A program made the position numbers and the translations under genes. Below the pieces are notes generated by a model, which had not been told where the DNA came from, did not search any database, and saw only the letters and a program-made list of their open reading frames with translations. Positions 12,589 through 24,011 of a stretch of 64,000 nt of DNA are shown piece by piece (the stretch's first letter is position 1; each line of letters begins with the position of its first letter). This stretch comes from Camellia lanceoleosa (Eukaryota > Streptophyta > Magnoliopsida > Ericales > Theaceae): contig CM045767.1 of NCBI GenBank assembly GCA_025200525.1, positions 115,566,021-115,630,020 of the forward strand, written 5' to 3'.

Positions 12589-13247
12589 TATAAAAGTATT
12601 GTTTTTATCTTTCTTATGTGACATATTTCTAAAGGCTTACTTTTTGCATTCTAAAGGCTTAAAAAACACATCAGCATGCCTTTTCTATTTACATATAAAA
12701 TTCTACACAAACTCAATTTCAATTATAATAAACAATTTTATATGAACTATATTTGAGAAATACTTATTTTCTACATATATAAAATTATAATTTAATTATT
12801 ATGATATTTGAAAAAAAAATTATCTCGATATACAAATAAATTTATATAATAAAGTAGGATTGTTTTTGAAAAAGTGTCAAAATGTCTAAAAGATACATTT
12901 TGTGTCAATGGCTGAGATTAATTCCCAAATTCATCTTAGGATCAAGATTTCTTTAATTCCCACCAACCCACCTTCTTTTCCTCTCTTTTTTTTCACTCAT
13001 GCATTCTCTCTCCTACCCCACTCACTTACCATCTTTTCCTCTTTTTTTGTTCACTCATACATTTTCTCTCTCTTCTGCGCACTTTCCTCTCTCTTTCCTT
13101 TTTATTTATTTTTTCCCTTTTTTTATTTTCCTCCCTATTTTTTTTCATTTTCTCATTTTTGTTCACTTATTTTATTTACACCATGCCTTTAGGCACATAC
13201 ATACACTAATAAATAAAAACGACAGAATGTGCTTAATTGTGTACATT
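12589..13247. other. Intergenic DNA with a pyrimidine-rich tract
   Basis: No gene seen. It begins with the right hAT target duplication. The stretch from about 12957 to 13176 is almost pure C/T on the plus strand, so the open frames across it are compositional artefacts. ACATT at 13243-13247 is the left flank of the Tat-A 3' LTR. Confidence 0.6.
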
Positions 13248-13987
13248 TGTTAGTAAAAATTATGCTAACTCCCAATTGACAGGAATTAAACAACAATTTT
13301 GACAAAATAATCAAGCGACTGTGTTTTTTTATTCAAATGTCTTGAAAGTACAAGAACTTCTTTGGAATAAAAGTTACAATTAGCAAGATCAAACAAAGTA
13401 AACAAAACAAACTAAAGATGATTTCAAGATGAAACCAGCAATGTTCACAAAAGTTTATAAGGATACGAATTATAGAAGAAACTACTCCTAAACTAAGAAA
13501 GCTACTCCTAGATTATGCTAAGTCTAAAACTAGTTCTTTGTGTTGTTTTTCATGTCCTCTTTGTGCAAATTTGTGGCCTTTATACTTCTTATTTCCCACG
13601 CCCCCATGATCTCCTCAATCTGCAACTGCTACTGTGTAACTACTGTAACTACTTCCTGGCTTCTAAGCTTTCTAATCACATTAGACCTTCACTTTTGTCT
13701 GTCGAAATGCCCCTTCTTTAAGTTATCACGTGCCTACAAGCCCTTCTAACCTCCCATCGACAGAGAAAGACTCCCACTTTGTTTATGCTTCCTCTTGAAG
13801 GACTGTCCACCAAGTCCATGATCACTGCTAGTAACTACTCCACCAAATAAAGTAACCCATGGGCAAAGCCCACTTCCAATTGATGGCCCTTGTCTTTTGA
13901 TGCTACGCATCCACTCTGGACTTGGTCATATGTCCTCAATTGACTGGACCACCTATCGACAGAGCTTGACAAAAATGGGTGCAAACA
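13248..13987 (-). repeat. Tat-A 3' LTR
   Basis: Minus-strand LTR beginning TGTTTGCACCCATTTTTGTC and ending TACTAACA. Its left two-thirds (13250-13608) matches 56421-56843 closely, sharing GATGATTTCAAGATGA and GAAGAAACTACTCCTAAACT among others. That pair defines the two LTRs of one element over 42 kb apart. A polypurine tract abuts its start. Open frames on the plus strand are not genes. Confidence 0.88.
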
Positions 13988-14000
13988 ATGCCCCCCTTGG
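13988..14000 (-). other. Tat-A polypurine tract
   Basis: The minus strand reads CCAAGGGGGGCAT immediately before the 3' LTR start TGTTTGCACC. This is the expected place for the plus-strand DNA priming tract. The bases from 14001 to about 14289 are the non-coding 3' region of Tat-A. Confidence 0.75.
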
Positions 14001-14289
14001 TTAAGTTAAATGACTAAGAATGTTTTTAACTTAAACAAACCTACTTATTTGCGCCAAACTTGGACCTGGATTGAAAACTTACCTCCCTGGGCCCAAAAAA
14101 TAATAAATAAAAACTTAGATTTTTTCATTTGAGTCTTTTTAACTAGGAACACTCTTGTACAAACTTTCCTTTTAATGAATATCACTACTTTGTTTTGCAT
14201 GGCTTGCTGTGCTAAGTAATTCTTGTACAGATTTTCTGTCTTGTATGAAATGTTTTGCTTTGTATGCATTTATCAACTTCCCTTGAAAG

Positions 14290-14405
14290 TCTCCCACATG
14301 GTTGGATAATATTTCTTTAGATATTTCCCATTTATATTCCTCTTATGTGACTGCCCCTCCAAAGACTCCAGTTGATATGCACCTCCCTTAAGGACCTTAT
14401 GGATC
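14290..14405 (-). pseudogene. Tat-A integrase, C-terminal end
   Basis: The last part of the Tat-A integrase, with GGAYQLES and NGKYLKKYYPTMWE, the usual C-terminal ending of Tat integrases. The segment is separated from the rest by the solo LTR at 14406-16990. Removing that insert and one GGATC duplication joins GPFRI to HKVLKGG in frame. Confidence 0.75.
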
Positions 14406-16990
14406 TGTCACGCCCCAAAATTTGGACAATTAAATATTAAATTAGGACTAAACCCCAATCAATATTCCATCATCCAAATCTTAGGGGTGAAACAAAATCT
14501 AAACGTTCACGTCTCCAAAGGGTTTAAGTAAATTTCCATCCTCAAAAGATTACAAGGAAAAAAAACAAACAAACAAACAAACAAACAAAACGCCAACCAA
14601 ATCATCCACCATAATTTCATAACTAACCAATACCTCCAACATTAAAGTAACAATAAATAGTCAAAATAACTTAAATAATGTAAAGTTATAAACCATGCCA
14701 AATTTTCAAAATACCAAGGTCATAAAAAAAATTATAAATATATAAACTAATATCAACTCTAAGCTCAAGAAAACAAAAGAAGTCCGAATGACATGTCCAA
14801 CAACTATAGTTATTTCTCTTCACCACCATAGTCCCAACTAATCCTACAAAGGAAGCTCGACTGCACTCAAACAGAACGCACCGGAGATACCAAGAGACAA
14901 AACAGGTCAATATACGGGTATATTGGTATGAGTACAAGATTTAGCACCCACGTGTTCCCCAGATACAAACAAAAATACTTCTAATTCTTGTTACGGGACA
15001 AGACAAATAGTTCCATCCGCACCGAGACGAATAGGTAGTTTCCTGAGATATGGTAGCACTTAGTTTCTTGCCCGTACATAACGAGATATAAATTGAGTAT
15101 AAAATAAACAAAATAAAAATAAAAATATGGTGGGTCAACCCTGCATAAAAATTTAGTTAGACCCACCATTCTGTAAAAAAAAATAAAGTTAGTATAATTC
15201 AATCATAAGTAACTTGTTAAAGAAGTATAAAAATGCACCGTTTCATACTTAAATATTTCGAATTGACCAAAACTCAAAGAACAAAAGTTGTACATAAGCA
15301 AATTTCATAAAAGGCTATACGGACGAATTTAGTAGAAACTGAATAGGTTGATAGAAAAACTTAATAGAAAATCCTAAACAAAATTCAATCGAAAAATCTA
15401 GAACTAAAAACGAAAAGAAACTGTTGTGAGATATTTTTTCTAAAAGTTGTATTGCTAAAATGAATAAAAACCACTATAATCAAGATCATCTAATTACAAG
15501 TTCTAATCGATATACAAAGTTAAATACAAAAGTTGTCTAGAATTACATATACATGCCTCTGCCCAAATTTCGTAATTTATTGAGGTTGTTTATTATTTTT
15601 CAACATGTACAAATCAATACAATTCACACTATACCAATAAACTCATAATTAAATTCTTTGTACCTTAACTCTACTGGACTCTACTTCCGCCCTACACATA
15701 TACCCCATGTGCCTCCCGTATACCTAACACCGCTCCGAAGCCAAACTTGCACTCGGATATCGTCTCGAGTTTGACCCACACTCCCCGGATGGTTAGCATA
15801 TACGTATGCGCGTAAATCAAAGCACTCGTCTACTCATGATAACGAGGCAACAATATATATACACAATCTCTCATCTACTCATGAGAACAAATATAACAAT
15901 GCCAAGCCTAAGACATTTAAATAAATCTCATAATCCTCATTTTTTTTTTTCCTTATACACTCTTTTTCACCATCACTCAAATAAAATAACAATCCATGGA
16001 GTCATGGTGGAGTATAAGGAATTTATTTATGGGTTCCAAGTTTATTTTAATTTCATAGATTCATAAGTGTGATTACAACTATAAAATAAATACATATAAA
16101 AACCGTAAACGTGGCATACACAACTAATCAAAATAATTAAAATCAATCTATCATCTACATAAAAATACAAAATCAAACCAACATTAAACAAATAAAAATA
16201 AATAAATAAAAACAACGAATCAATCCATCATCTAATCAATATCTATGGATTCTAAGTTTATTTTAATTTTATATAACCATGAGTGTGATTACAACCATAA
16301 AATAAATACATAAAAAAAAAACCCTAAACCTTACATACACAACTAATCAAAATAATTGAAATCAATCCATCATCTTCATATAAATACAATATCAAACCAA
16401 CATCAAATAAATAAAAACAACAAAATAAACATAAATCAAGGAAATTGCGTTTTGCAGTCACAATATTTTTTTGAAGATCAAATAATCATTTGAAGAATTA
16501 ATAGAGCCACCAAAATAAAACCCTAATCTTTTTTTTTTCAACACCTCACTCGCTCTGGGCTTTCTTGGATGAAGCACATATCACTCTTTAGTTTTCTTTG
16601 ATGATCACGCAGTCTCTCTCTCTCTCTCTCTCTCGGCTTTCTCTCACACTCGGCTACTCTCTCTTTTCTTTTCTTTTTTTCTCTTTAATGCAACCTAATA
16701 GACATTTATATAATATTATCTAAATACACATAAAGATAACATATATAAATTTAAATATAAGATCAATATATAAATATAACACCTTTTATATTTATATATA
16801 TATAATATAAAAATATATATAAATATTCAAATTAATTATATTTAATTAAATATCACATTATATTAATTAAATAACACATTAAATCAATTAAATGCCACAT
16901 TAAATTCTCATGTAGCTACGTAATTAATAAAGCCAAAAATAAAATAAAGTAATAATAAATAATGACTTACGAAAAGTTAGGGTTGCTACA
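14406..16990. repeat. Solo LTR-like insert in Tat-A integrase
   Basis: A 2585-bp insert flanked by perfect GGATC duplications (14401-14405 and 16991-16995). It begins TGTCACGCCCC and ends GTTGCTACA. No coding domain is seen. It contains a tandem duplication of about 215 bp (roughly 16025-16440, marked by AAGTTTATTTTAATTT and ACACAACTAATCAAAATAATT twice) and a CT microsatellite near 16612-16635. The TSD and terminal TG...CA support a solo LTR. Orientation is unclear, although the end GGGGCGTGACA on the minus strand resembles Tekay-B LTR ends, so minus is likelier. Confidence 0.78.
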
Positions 16991-16995
16991 GGATC

Positions 16996-17459
16996 CTAAA
17001 AGGGCCTTCCTAATTTAGTGACTACTTGCCAAACTCAGAATCTTTTGTCCCTAATGGCAAGATAGTTTCCACACCAAATCACATTCCCCAAAGAGTTTCA
17101 ACTTCACCTTCTTAATATAAACTTTCTCGACCTTCTTTTTCTGAGCCATCATACAATCAAAGGCGTCAATCCTCCTGTACTCTACATTCTACAATTCCAT
17201 AAACATGGCCTCTACATACTCATCGACAGGAATCTCATAATGTTTAGCCATCCTACTAGACTTTACTGTCACTTCTAAGGGTAAAACTGCAACATGACCG
17301 TACAGTAATTCATAAGGAGATGCTTGAATGTTATCCCTCTTTGAATTCCTGTAGGCTCACAACACCTCAAATAATAACTCATGCCAATCCCTGGGGTTGT
17401 CCTCTATTACTTTGCTTAGTGTCGCTTTGATTGTCTTGTTTGATGACTCTGCTTGCTCA
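16996..17459 (-). pseudogene. Tat-A integrase, middle segment
   Basis: Minus-strand fragment reading from EQAESSNKTIKATLSK (the region holding the catalytic Glu) through NPRDWHELL, AYRNSKR and PYELLYGH to the LVWK region. It has several internal stops and at least one frameshift. It continues directly from the segment starting at 19478 once the 17460-19477 insert is removed. Confidence 0.8.
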
Positions 17460-17649
17460 TATAGCGATCCCGGGATTACCCCTTGTTGTATAGTGATCCG
17501 GACTTGTGTCCGTGGATGTTGGTAGTGGGTTGTTGTCTTGTTTACATCCTTTCATACATTGTATTTGAGTTATAGGATGTGTTGGGCAGGTTTGTTTCAG
17601 GTTGGTTGTGTTTGGGAGCCAAGGGTTGCTGCCCAGAATTTTTGTCCTT

Positions 17650-18003
17650 CGCTCGAGCGAGGAGTTGGTCGCTCAAGCGAGATTTGAGTTTTGTGTCTGG
17701 TGGGTCGAGCCAGAGTGGCTTCGCTGAGCGGCAGCGTCTGTCTTGGACTGAACACCATGATTTCTGGCTCGAGCGAGCTTTTCTTCGCTCGAGCGATCTG
17801 GTTCGGTCTTCGCTCGAGCGAGCAGTTTGTCGCTCGAGCGTGCGTCTAGTTGCAGACCTGAAGGGTCGAGCTCCTGGCTCGAGCGAGTTTTTCTTCGCTC
17901 GAGCGAGCTTCTGAGTTGTTGGCTCGAGCGAGACCTTCTTGGCTCGAGCTAGGGTTTTCTGTGTCTAGTCGCTCGAGCGACCAAGTCTTCTCTCGAGCGA
18001 GCC
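17650..18003 (+). repeat. CGCTCGAGCG palindrome array, copy 2
   Basis: About thirteen motif sites, six of them the perfect palindrome CGCTCGAGCG, the others variants such as GGCTCGAGCG or CGCTCAAGCG. This is the longest of the three arrays. It ends just before a TTTATATC TATA-like element at 18005-18012. Confidence 0.9.
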
Positions 18004-18004
18004 T

Positions 18005-18012
18005 GTTTATAT
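18005..18012 (+). promoter_or_regulatory. TATA-like element, LTR copy 2
   Basis: TTTATATC directly after the palindrome array, in the same relative position as TATA-like elements at 11627-11639 (minus) and 24004-24011. Confidence 0.45.
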
Positions 18013-19477
18013 CAGTGCGACAGCAGCGAGTTTCAAGTTAGATTTTTTATAACTTTTCACCCAAATCTTCAAGATCTGAGAGCTTCTCTCTCTAACTTTA
18101 CACTCTCTCTAAGGTTTGATCTATCTAGGATCATTTCCTTCCCTTCTTGCTTTGTTAAAGAGGTAGAGGTTGTCGAGGGCTTCGATCTAATCTGAAAAGA
18201 TTTGGCATTGGAGCAAGTTGGGTGTTAGGTCTTCATCTCCTTTTGAGCTTAAAATTTGAGGTAGGGATATCCTACTCCTCTTTATGGATTCTGTCTTTGA
18301 ATTTTGACATTTTGATGTGTTGGGGATAGTTGTGTAATTTTGAGAAAGTTTGGGGCTTTTATGCAATTTTATAAAAGTTTGGGGCTTTGTTTTAAATAAA
18401 CCAATATGTATGTTTAGTACATAGAAATGAGATTAATGTGGAATCATTGATGAAAATGGAACCTTTAGGGTTGAATGTTAATTATGGAAAATGCTATAAT
18501 TATATTGTTTAATTAATTGGGATAATTAATTGTGGAATTGAGATGTTGATCATATATCCATTGTGCATTTATTTTCTGTATAGAAATAACTGCTTGGGGC
18601 TATCGGTGGAGGATAGTCGTATTTGTTGTAGACAAATGCATGATGATTAGGTAAACTGAAACTAATCTGCGGAAAGTGTCATGGGACTTGACGATTTGTA
18701 GAATACATTAATTGTATTGATTGATTGTATATAGAACCAATGTGTTTATATGCATTATATGTAGAGGAGGAGATGGGGGATGTACTCCGCGGTTTAGGGG
18801 AAGATGGGGGATGTACCTCTAAACCGGATAGTGTTGGGAGAAGATAGGGGATGAACTCCGGAGGCACAAATTTCATATGCTTGTCTTGAAAAATATAGAT
18901 ACAGCCCATGTGCTTGTCTTGGAAATGTGAAGTAGCTTATATGCTTATCAGTGGTTGTATAGATATAACTAATATGTTTATCTATGTTGAAATGGAAAGA
19001 AAAGAAATATAGACTTGAATGTCTTGGAATTGTAGTAAATTGTAAAAGAATGTAAAAGTGTTGACCAATGTATCAACTGTTAATCTTTTAGGCGTTATTC
19101 ATAATTGGTTTAGTATATTTCTACTGGGCTGTGGCTCACCCTTTATGGGGATATCATTTTCAGGTACCGGCAGCATGCCACCTCCAAGGACTTAGCTTGG
19201 GAGGCTAGTGGCGGATGGACTTTTTGACTTCTATTTACTTTTGATGTGTTACATGTAACTTCAAGCCAAGGGCTTTACGTGTATTGAGCTAGAGCTCTCT
19301 TGATTATAACCAAGTGTTAACTTGGAAAGTTGTAAGCCTTTAAGGCGCCCGCTTTTTATTGCTTACATGTAATACTTTTGTACAGAACAGTTCAGTTAAA
19401 TAGAAGAAGGTGGACTTTTATTATGTTGATGCATGTTTAATTGATGGGTTTATTGTCATTATTTTGAGGGCGTTACA

Positions 19478-20189
19478 GCTCATTTGCTTGAGCATGAGTT
19501 GAGTTCATCATCTGAATGCCATACTCTTTGGCAAACTCCATTACTTCATCACTATTGAACACTGTTCCTTGATCGACAATAATTGTTTGCGGCAAGCCAA
19601 ACCTATGCACTATGTGCTTCTTGATAAAACCAATCACATGAGATTGATTTACTGCCTTCAATGGGACTGCTTCTACCCACTTAGTAAAATAATCAGTGGC
19701 CACTAATATGCATGCATGTTGTTTTGATGATGAAGGAAATATCTGGCCAATCAAATCTATTGCCCAACCTCTAAATGGCCAATATTTGACAATTGAGTGC
19801 AAGTCCCTAGTTGGCACTTTTTGCACACTATCATGTTTTTAGCACTGCTGGCACCCCTTTGCATAATCAATACAATCTTTCCTAATAGAGGGCCAAAAAT
19901 ACCCATGCCTTTTGATCAACCACCTCATCTTCTCACCTGCTTGGTGAGCATCACATATGCCCTCATGGACTTCTGCCATGACTTACATCTATTCTAACCC
20001 TCTAATACATAACAATGTCAACCTATCTTGGTTTCTTCTGAACAAGTCATCTCCCATAATGACATAATTCATAGCTTGATATTTTATCCTTCTATTTACT
20101 TTTGCTTCTGGATCACTCAAATACTTGATCAAAGGTGACCTCCAATTATCCTCTAACACTTCCAAAGTCAATATTGACAAGCCTTGCAA
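19478..20189 (-). pseudogene. Tat-A integrase, N-terminal and core segment
   Basis: Encodes the linker and HHCC zinc-binding region (EVHEGICDAHQAGEKM ... DYAKGCQQC) and then the catalytic core. The core has WAIDLIGQI with the first Asp, DYFTKWVEAVPLK, and IIVDQGTVFNSDE with the second Asp (DQGT in place of the more usual DNGT). A stop follows the last zinc Cys and another separates the N-terminal fragment (20189-19989). The frame is cut at QANE by the LTR insert. DDE integrase inserts the cDNA; this copy cannot function. Confidence 0.85.
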
Positions 20190-20979
20190 CTATTGACACC
20201 TAACACAAGGCATTGTTCTTTTCTGAATCCTAACTATTCTTTCCTGGAAACTATTTGGAATTCTCAAACTAGAGGTTGCGTAGGCCATCTTATTGGCCTC
20301 TTTATTCTCAAGTCTAAGCATGTGTTCAAACTCTACTGTCTCAAAACCTTTGACCAGTTGCAATACTTGCTCTAAATACTCTCCTAACACTGCACTGTTG
20401 TATCTATATTGGCCTATCACCTGCCTTATCACCAATTGTGAATCCCCAAACACTTTCAAGTATGGAATTCTCAGACTCCTTGCCAACTCCAAACCAATAA
20501 TTAAGGCTGCATACTCTGCCTGATTAGCTAACAATACCTGAGTCTCATCCAATTGGTAAGAGGACTGAAACATCTGTCCTTGAGGTGAAACCAACACCAC
20601 TCCGGCACCAACATCCTCTTCAGTCTTTGAGCCATCAAACCTTAATCTCCATGGCTTTCTTTCAACTGAGAATACTTCGTATGAATCTGCCTCAACAGGG
20701 CTACATGGGTGCTTAGCCAAAAAATCTGCTAACGTCTTTTTTAGATATATACTTGAAGCAATATTCAATTAAGACCAATAACCATTTTCCTTGTCTTCCT
20801 CTCAAAACTGGCCTTGACAACCTATATTTTATTACATCAATCTGTGCAATCACATTAACATCTGTAGGTAGCATGTAATGCCTCAATTTGATGGTTGCAA
20901 AATACAAGGCCAAACACAACTTTTCAACAGAGATGTACCTAGTCTCTACCTTATTCAATTTCCTACTTAAGTAATACAT
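20190..20979 (-). pseudogene. Tat-A RNase H and second (archaeal-type) RNase H
   Basis: The 20979-20713 part matches the end of the ordinary gypsy RNase H, with YYLSRKLNKVETRYISVEKL and DVIKYRLSRPVLRGR. The 20768-20190 part (192 residues) is a second RNase H, with LRFDGSKTEEDVGAGVVL, ANQAEYAALIIGLELA and KVFGDSQLVIRQV. These carry the DGS, E and D catalytic-site motifs. Two RNase H domains in tandem are a hallmark of the Tat clade. A frameshift separates the two parts. The second domain is uninterrupted and keeps its acidic residues. Confidence 0.87.
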
Positions 20980-22213
20980 AGCCTACTCATAACCCTCCTC
21001 ATTATCCTGAGCCAATAAACAACAAATCGACCGTTCTCCTGCTGAAATATATAGCTTTAATGGTTTCCCTTTAATAGGTGGTATCAAGACTGGAGGTCTA
21101 GACAAGTAGCCTTTAATTGCATCAAATGACTTTTGATGCTCACTTCCCATCTAAAATCTTTATCAAACCTTAATTTTAACAAAGGAGAAAAAACTAAAGT
21201 TTTCCCTGCCAAATTGGCAATGAATCTCCTTAAAAAATTTATCTACCCAAGGAAACTTTACAACTCTTTCTTATTAGATGGGGGTTGGGCTGCTTTAATA
21301 GCTTTAGCCTTATTTGTGTCCGCCTCTATTCCTTTCTGGTGGACCAAAAAACCTAAAAACTTACCTGCATACACCGCAAAAGCACACTTAAAGGGGTTCA
21401 TCTTTAACTGGTATTTCCTCATTCTTGGAAACACCTATCGAAGATGGTCCAAATGCTCCTCAAATTTGTCAGACTTAATTGACACATCATCAATATACAC
21501 CTCCAAAAATTTCCCAATTAGATCATGAAAAATAAAATTCATAGCCCTCTAATAAGTGGCCCCTACATTCTTAAGCCCAAAAGGAATTACTACCCACTCA
21601 AAGGTTCCTAGAGCCCTCGAGCACCTAAATACAGTAATATAAACATAATCTAGATTAAGAAAGATTTGATTATACCAGTATGGCCATCCATAAACGACAA
21701 AATTTTATACTATGTAGCTAAATCTACTAACAAGTCTGCATCTAGCATGTGATACTCATCTTTAGGTGTGGCCATATTCAAATTCCTGAAATCAATACAT
21801 ACTCTAACCTTGCCATTTTTCTTAAGAACTAGAACTATATTTGACAGCCACTCCACATACCTGGCTGTTCTAATGAAACCAGCTTTTAGAAGTCTTTTAA
21901 TTTCATCTTTCATGATAAGAGTGACTTCATTTTTCATTCTCCTGGGAGGTTGTTTATGAGGCACATAGTTTGACTTTATTGGAAGTTTATGTTCAACCAA
22001 GAACCTATCTAATCCTGGCATCTCATCATAAGTCCAAGCAAAACAATCAGAATAATCTAAAATCAAGCCAATTAGCTTGATTTTACGTTCATTAGATAAC
22101 AAAGCATTTACATAAATAGGCCTCTTACAGGCCTCATCTCCTAGATTAAACTCCTTTAAAAGGTCCTGCACATCAGCCTTGAGATCATCAAGCTTTGCAG
22201 GAGCTGCCTTCAA
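20980..22213 (-). pseudogene. Tat-A reverse transcriptase
   Basis: The 22213-21710 frame (167 residues) covers the connection region and RT fingers: DYSDCFAWTYDEMPGL, SNIVLVLKKNGKVRVCIDFRNLN and TPKDEYHM. Downstream, frames are broken, but VYIDDVSIKS is readable at about 21475-21505 and holds the YxDD catalytic motif, followed by the thumb/connection sequence FLGFLVHQKGIEAD. The plus-strand frame at 21133-21528 is antisense to this. Several stops and frameshifts make it inactive. Confidence 0.85.
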
Positions 22214-22720
22214 ATTTTCATACTACACCTTTGTATAGCCTAGAGGGCTATCATCTACCACACATTTTGTCCAAAAATAGTGGGGCAACATACCACCTAG
22301 CCTTCTCTCAAAAAAGAAATAAAAATTCTAGCAAAAGTACTTTTAATTATATCATAATCAAATTCACTCTCACTTTTCTTCATTTTCATTGGTAATGTCT
22401 TCAATTAGCACCTCATCTACAGGCTTGGTCTACAAGACACTTGGCTTGGCCACTTCCTAGCTCATCTGTCGAAACCCTTCCTCAACAAACTTTTGGAATT
22501 GACCATAGGTTAGTCCAATCCCCGTTGATTTCAACTCTTCATTTTATAGCATAGCAGGGTTGAATTCTTCTGCATACAGCATAGCCTCCACATTGTGAAT
22601 ATCAACCTTAAATGGATTTGCCTCTGCCCAGAACACCTCTATGACTTTCCCTTCTTGGCCTTCTACTATTAAGAAAATTAAAGCCCGATGAAAAGAAGAA
22701 GGCACGCAACCATTGCAATG
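22214..22720 (-). pseudogene. Tat-A protease C-terminal part and PR-RT spacer
   Basis: The minus strand starts at 22720 with the continuation of the Tat-A protease (HCNGCVPSSFHRALIFLI), then EGQEGKVIEVFWAEANPF and a spacer before RT. The N-terminal protease part is 30 kb away at 52721-53019, because Tekay-B inserted between GRDQIH and NGCVPSS. The frame is open to 22544. Confidence 0.85.
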
Positions 22721-23816
22721 TGTCACGACCCAACCCCCAGATGCTTAGGGCCGGAATCATAACTTATTAATTCTGATTGAACAAATTAAGTGGCGCAAGC
22801 AGAAGTGAAATAAAAGTAAGAAAATAATTAAATAGATAATTAACTTCATCAATTATCCTACTAGTTAAATAAAAAGAAAATTCATCCATCGGCTTTTATT
22901 AGCTTATTATTCAGCAACCGACAATAAAAGGAAGAAAACATAAGAAAAGGAAAAATAAAAATAAAAATGTTGGCAACAAGTTCGGCGCCAGTCCACTATA
23001 TGAGGTCATTATATTTCATCATCTGAAAGGGGTAACAACTATAAGCACGTAGCAGAGTGAAAGATATTATACCAAGAGTGTAGGGGCACAAAATAATCAT
23101 GGATAGGTGTTTAAATTAAAACATTAAATGTAACTTAATTTGAATAAACAAATTATTTAAGTGGCAAAAACTGAAATTCAAAAATTATGTAGGTAAATAA
23201 CCATAACCACGGTATACAATAGAACAGAACAAAGGTCACTGGAGTGACAATCAAAATAGAAGTCAATGGATCCATGACAAACAAAAAGCAACAAAGTGGC
23301 CAATCATAGGCTAATGGTTATTTAAGTCTCCCAAAGCATGGGACTCTTGTGGTAATACTTACCAAAAATAAATATTTATATAAAAATTGTTAAATAACTT
23401 CTAAAATTTAAACAATCATATCTATGGATTTCAATTTAAACAAATAGAGTTCAGAAAATAATTAACGTAATTGAAATATTAATATAATGTATAAAACATA
23501 AATTGCATAAAATAAATTGTGGTAACTCAAGATATACATAAAATATTTTATGGTGACTCAAGGTATAATATAACTCACCTTAATATTAATCCTTTATGTT
23601 TACTTCTCTGTTTACTGATATAGCGACCCCGGTCCTTTCCCATTTAATTATTGTATCCGGACTTAGGTTCCGTAGATTTGACTGTGGTATAATTGTTGTT
23701 GTCATCCTTTATTTTCTTATTTGGAGTTATAGGATGTGTTGGGCGGGTTTGGAACAGGTTGGTTGAGCTTAGGAACCAAAACTAGTTGCCCAGACTTTGG
23801 CTTGTCCGCTCGAGCG

Positions 23817-23992
23817 GGGAGTTTGACGCTCGAGCGGGGACTTGTTGTTGCTTGTCCGCTCGCGCGGGGGTTTTGGAGCTCGAGCGGGAAAAACACCCAT
23901 CCAGTATTTCTTGTGCAGGGTTGGACGCTCGAGCGGGAGTTGGGCCGCTCGGCGGGAGTTCAGTGTCCGCCGAAGCGGAGTTTGTCCGCCGA
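23817..23992 (+). repeat. CGCTCGAGCG palindrome array, copy 3
   Basis: The shortest array, with three perfect CGCTCGAGCG motifs (first at 23817-23826) and about as many clear variants, decaying into CCGCCGAAGCGG-like motifs at its right end. It ends about a dozen bases before a TATA-like element. Confidence 0.85.
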
Positions 23993-24003
23993 AAGGGGCA
24001 ATG

Positions 24004-24011
24004 AGTATAAA
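24004..24011 (+). promoter_or_regulatory. TATA-like element, LTR copy 3
   Basis: GTATAAAA immediately downstream of the palindrome array, the best TATA match of the three copies. Confidence 0.5.

Larger units (their letters stand above)
17460..19477 (+). repeat. Solo LTR, TATAGCGA family, copy 2
   Basis: A 2018-bp insert flanked by perfect GCTCA duplications (17455-17459 and 19478-19482). It starts TATAGCGATCCCGGG and ends GAGGGCGTTACA. Its host is the Tat-A integrase, whose frame rejoins as QANE/QAES when the insert and one GCTCA are removed. A palindrome array occupies 17650-18003. The open frame at 17579-17914 is only a translation of that array. Confidence 0.88.

Noticed and set aside
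12902..13253. Phe/Leu/Ser-rich reading frames resembling a membrane protein
   Set aside because: The plus strand is an almost pure pyrimidine tract here; the composition alone creates the frames and apparent hydrophobicity.
17579..17914. 111-residue Ser/Arg/Leu-rich frame
   Set aside because: Same cause: phase-dependent translation of the palindrome array in LTR copy 2.
17650..18003. Possible CRISPR array (short palindromic repeats with spacers)
   Set aside because: Spacer lengths are irregular, the repeat is only 10 bp and degenerate, the context is a plant LTR, and no Cas genes are present.
21133..21528. 131-residue plus-strand frame with apparent hydrophobic stretches
   Set aside because: Antisense to the Tat-A reverse transcriptase, whose YIDD motif is read on the minus strand within it.
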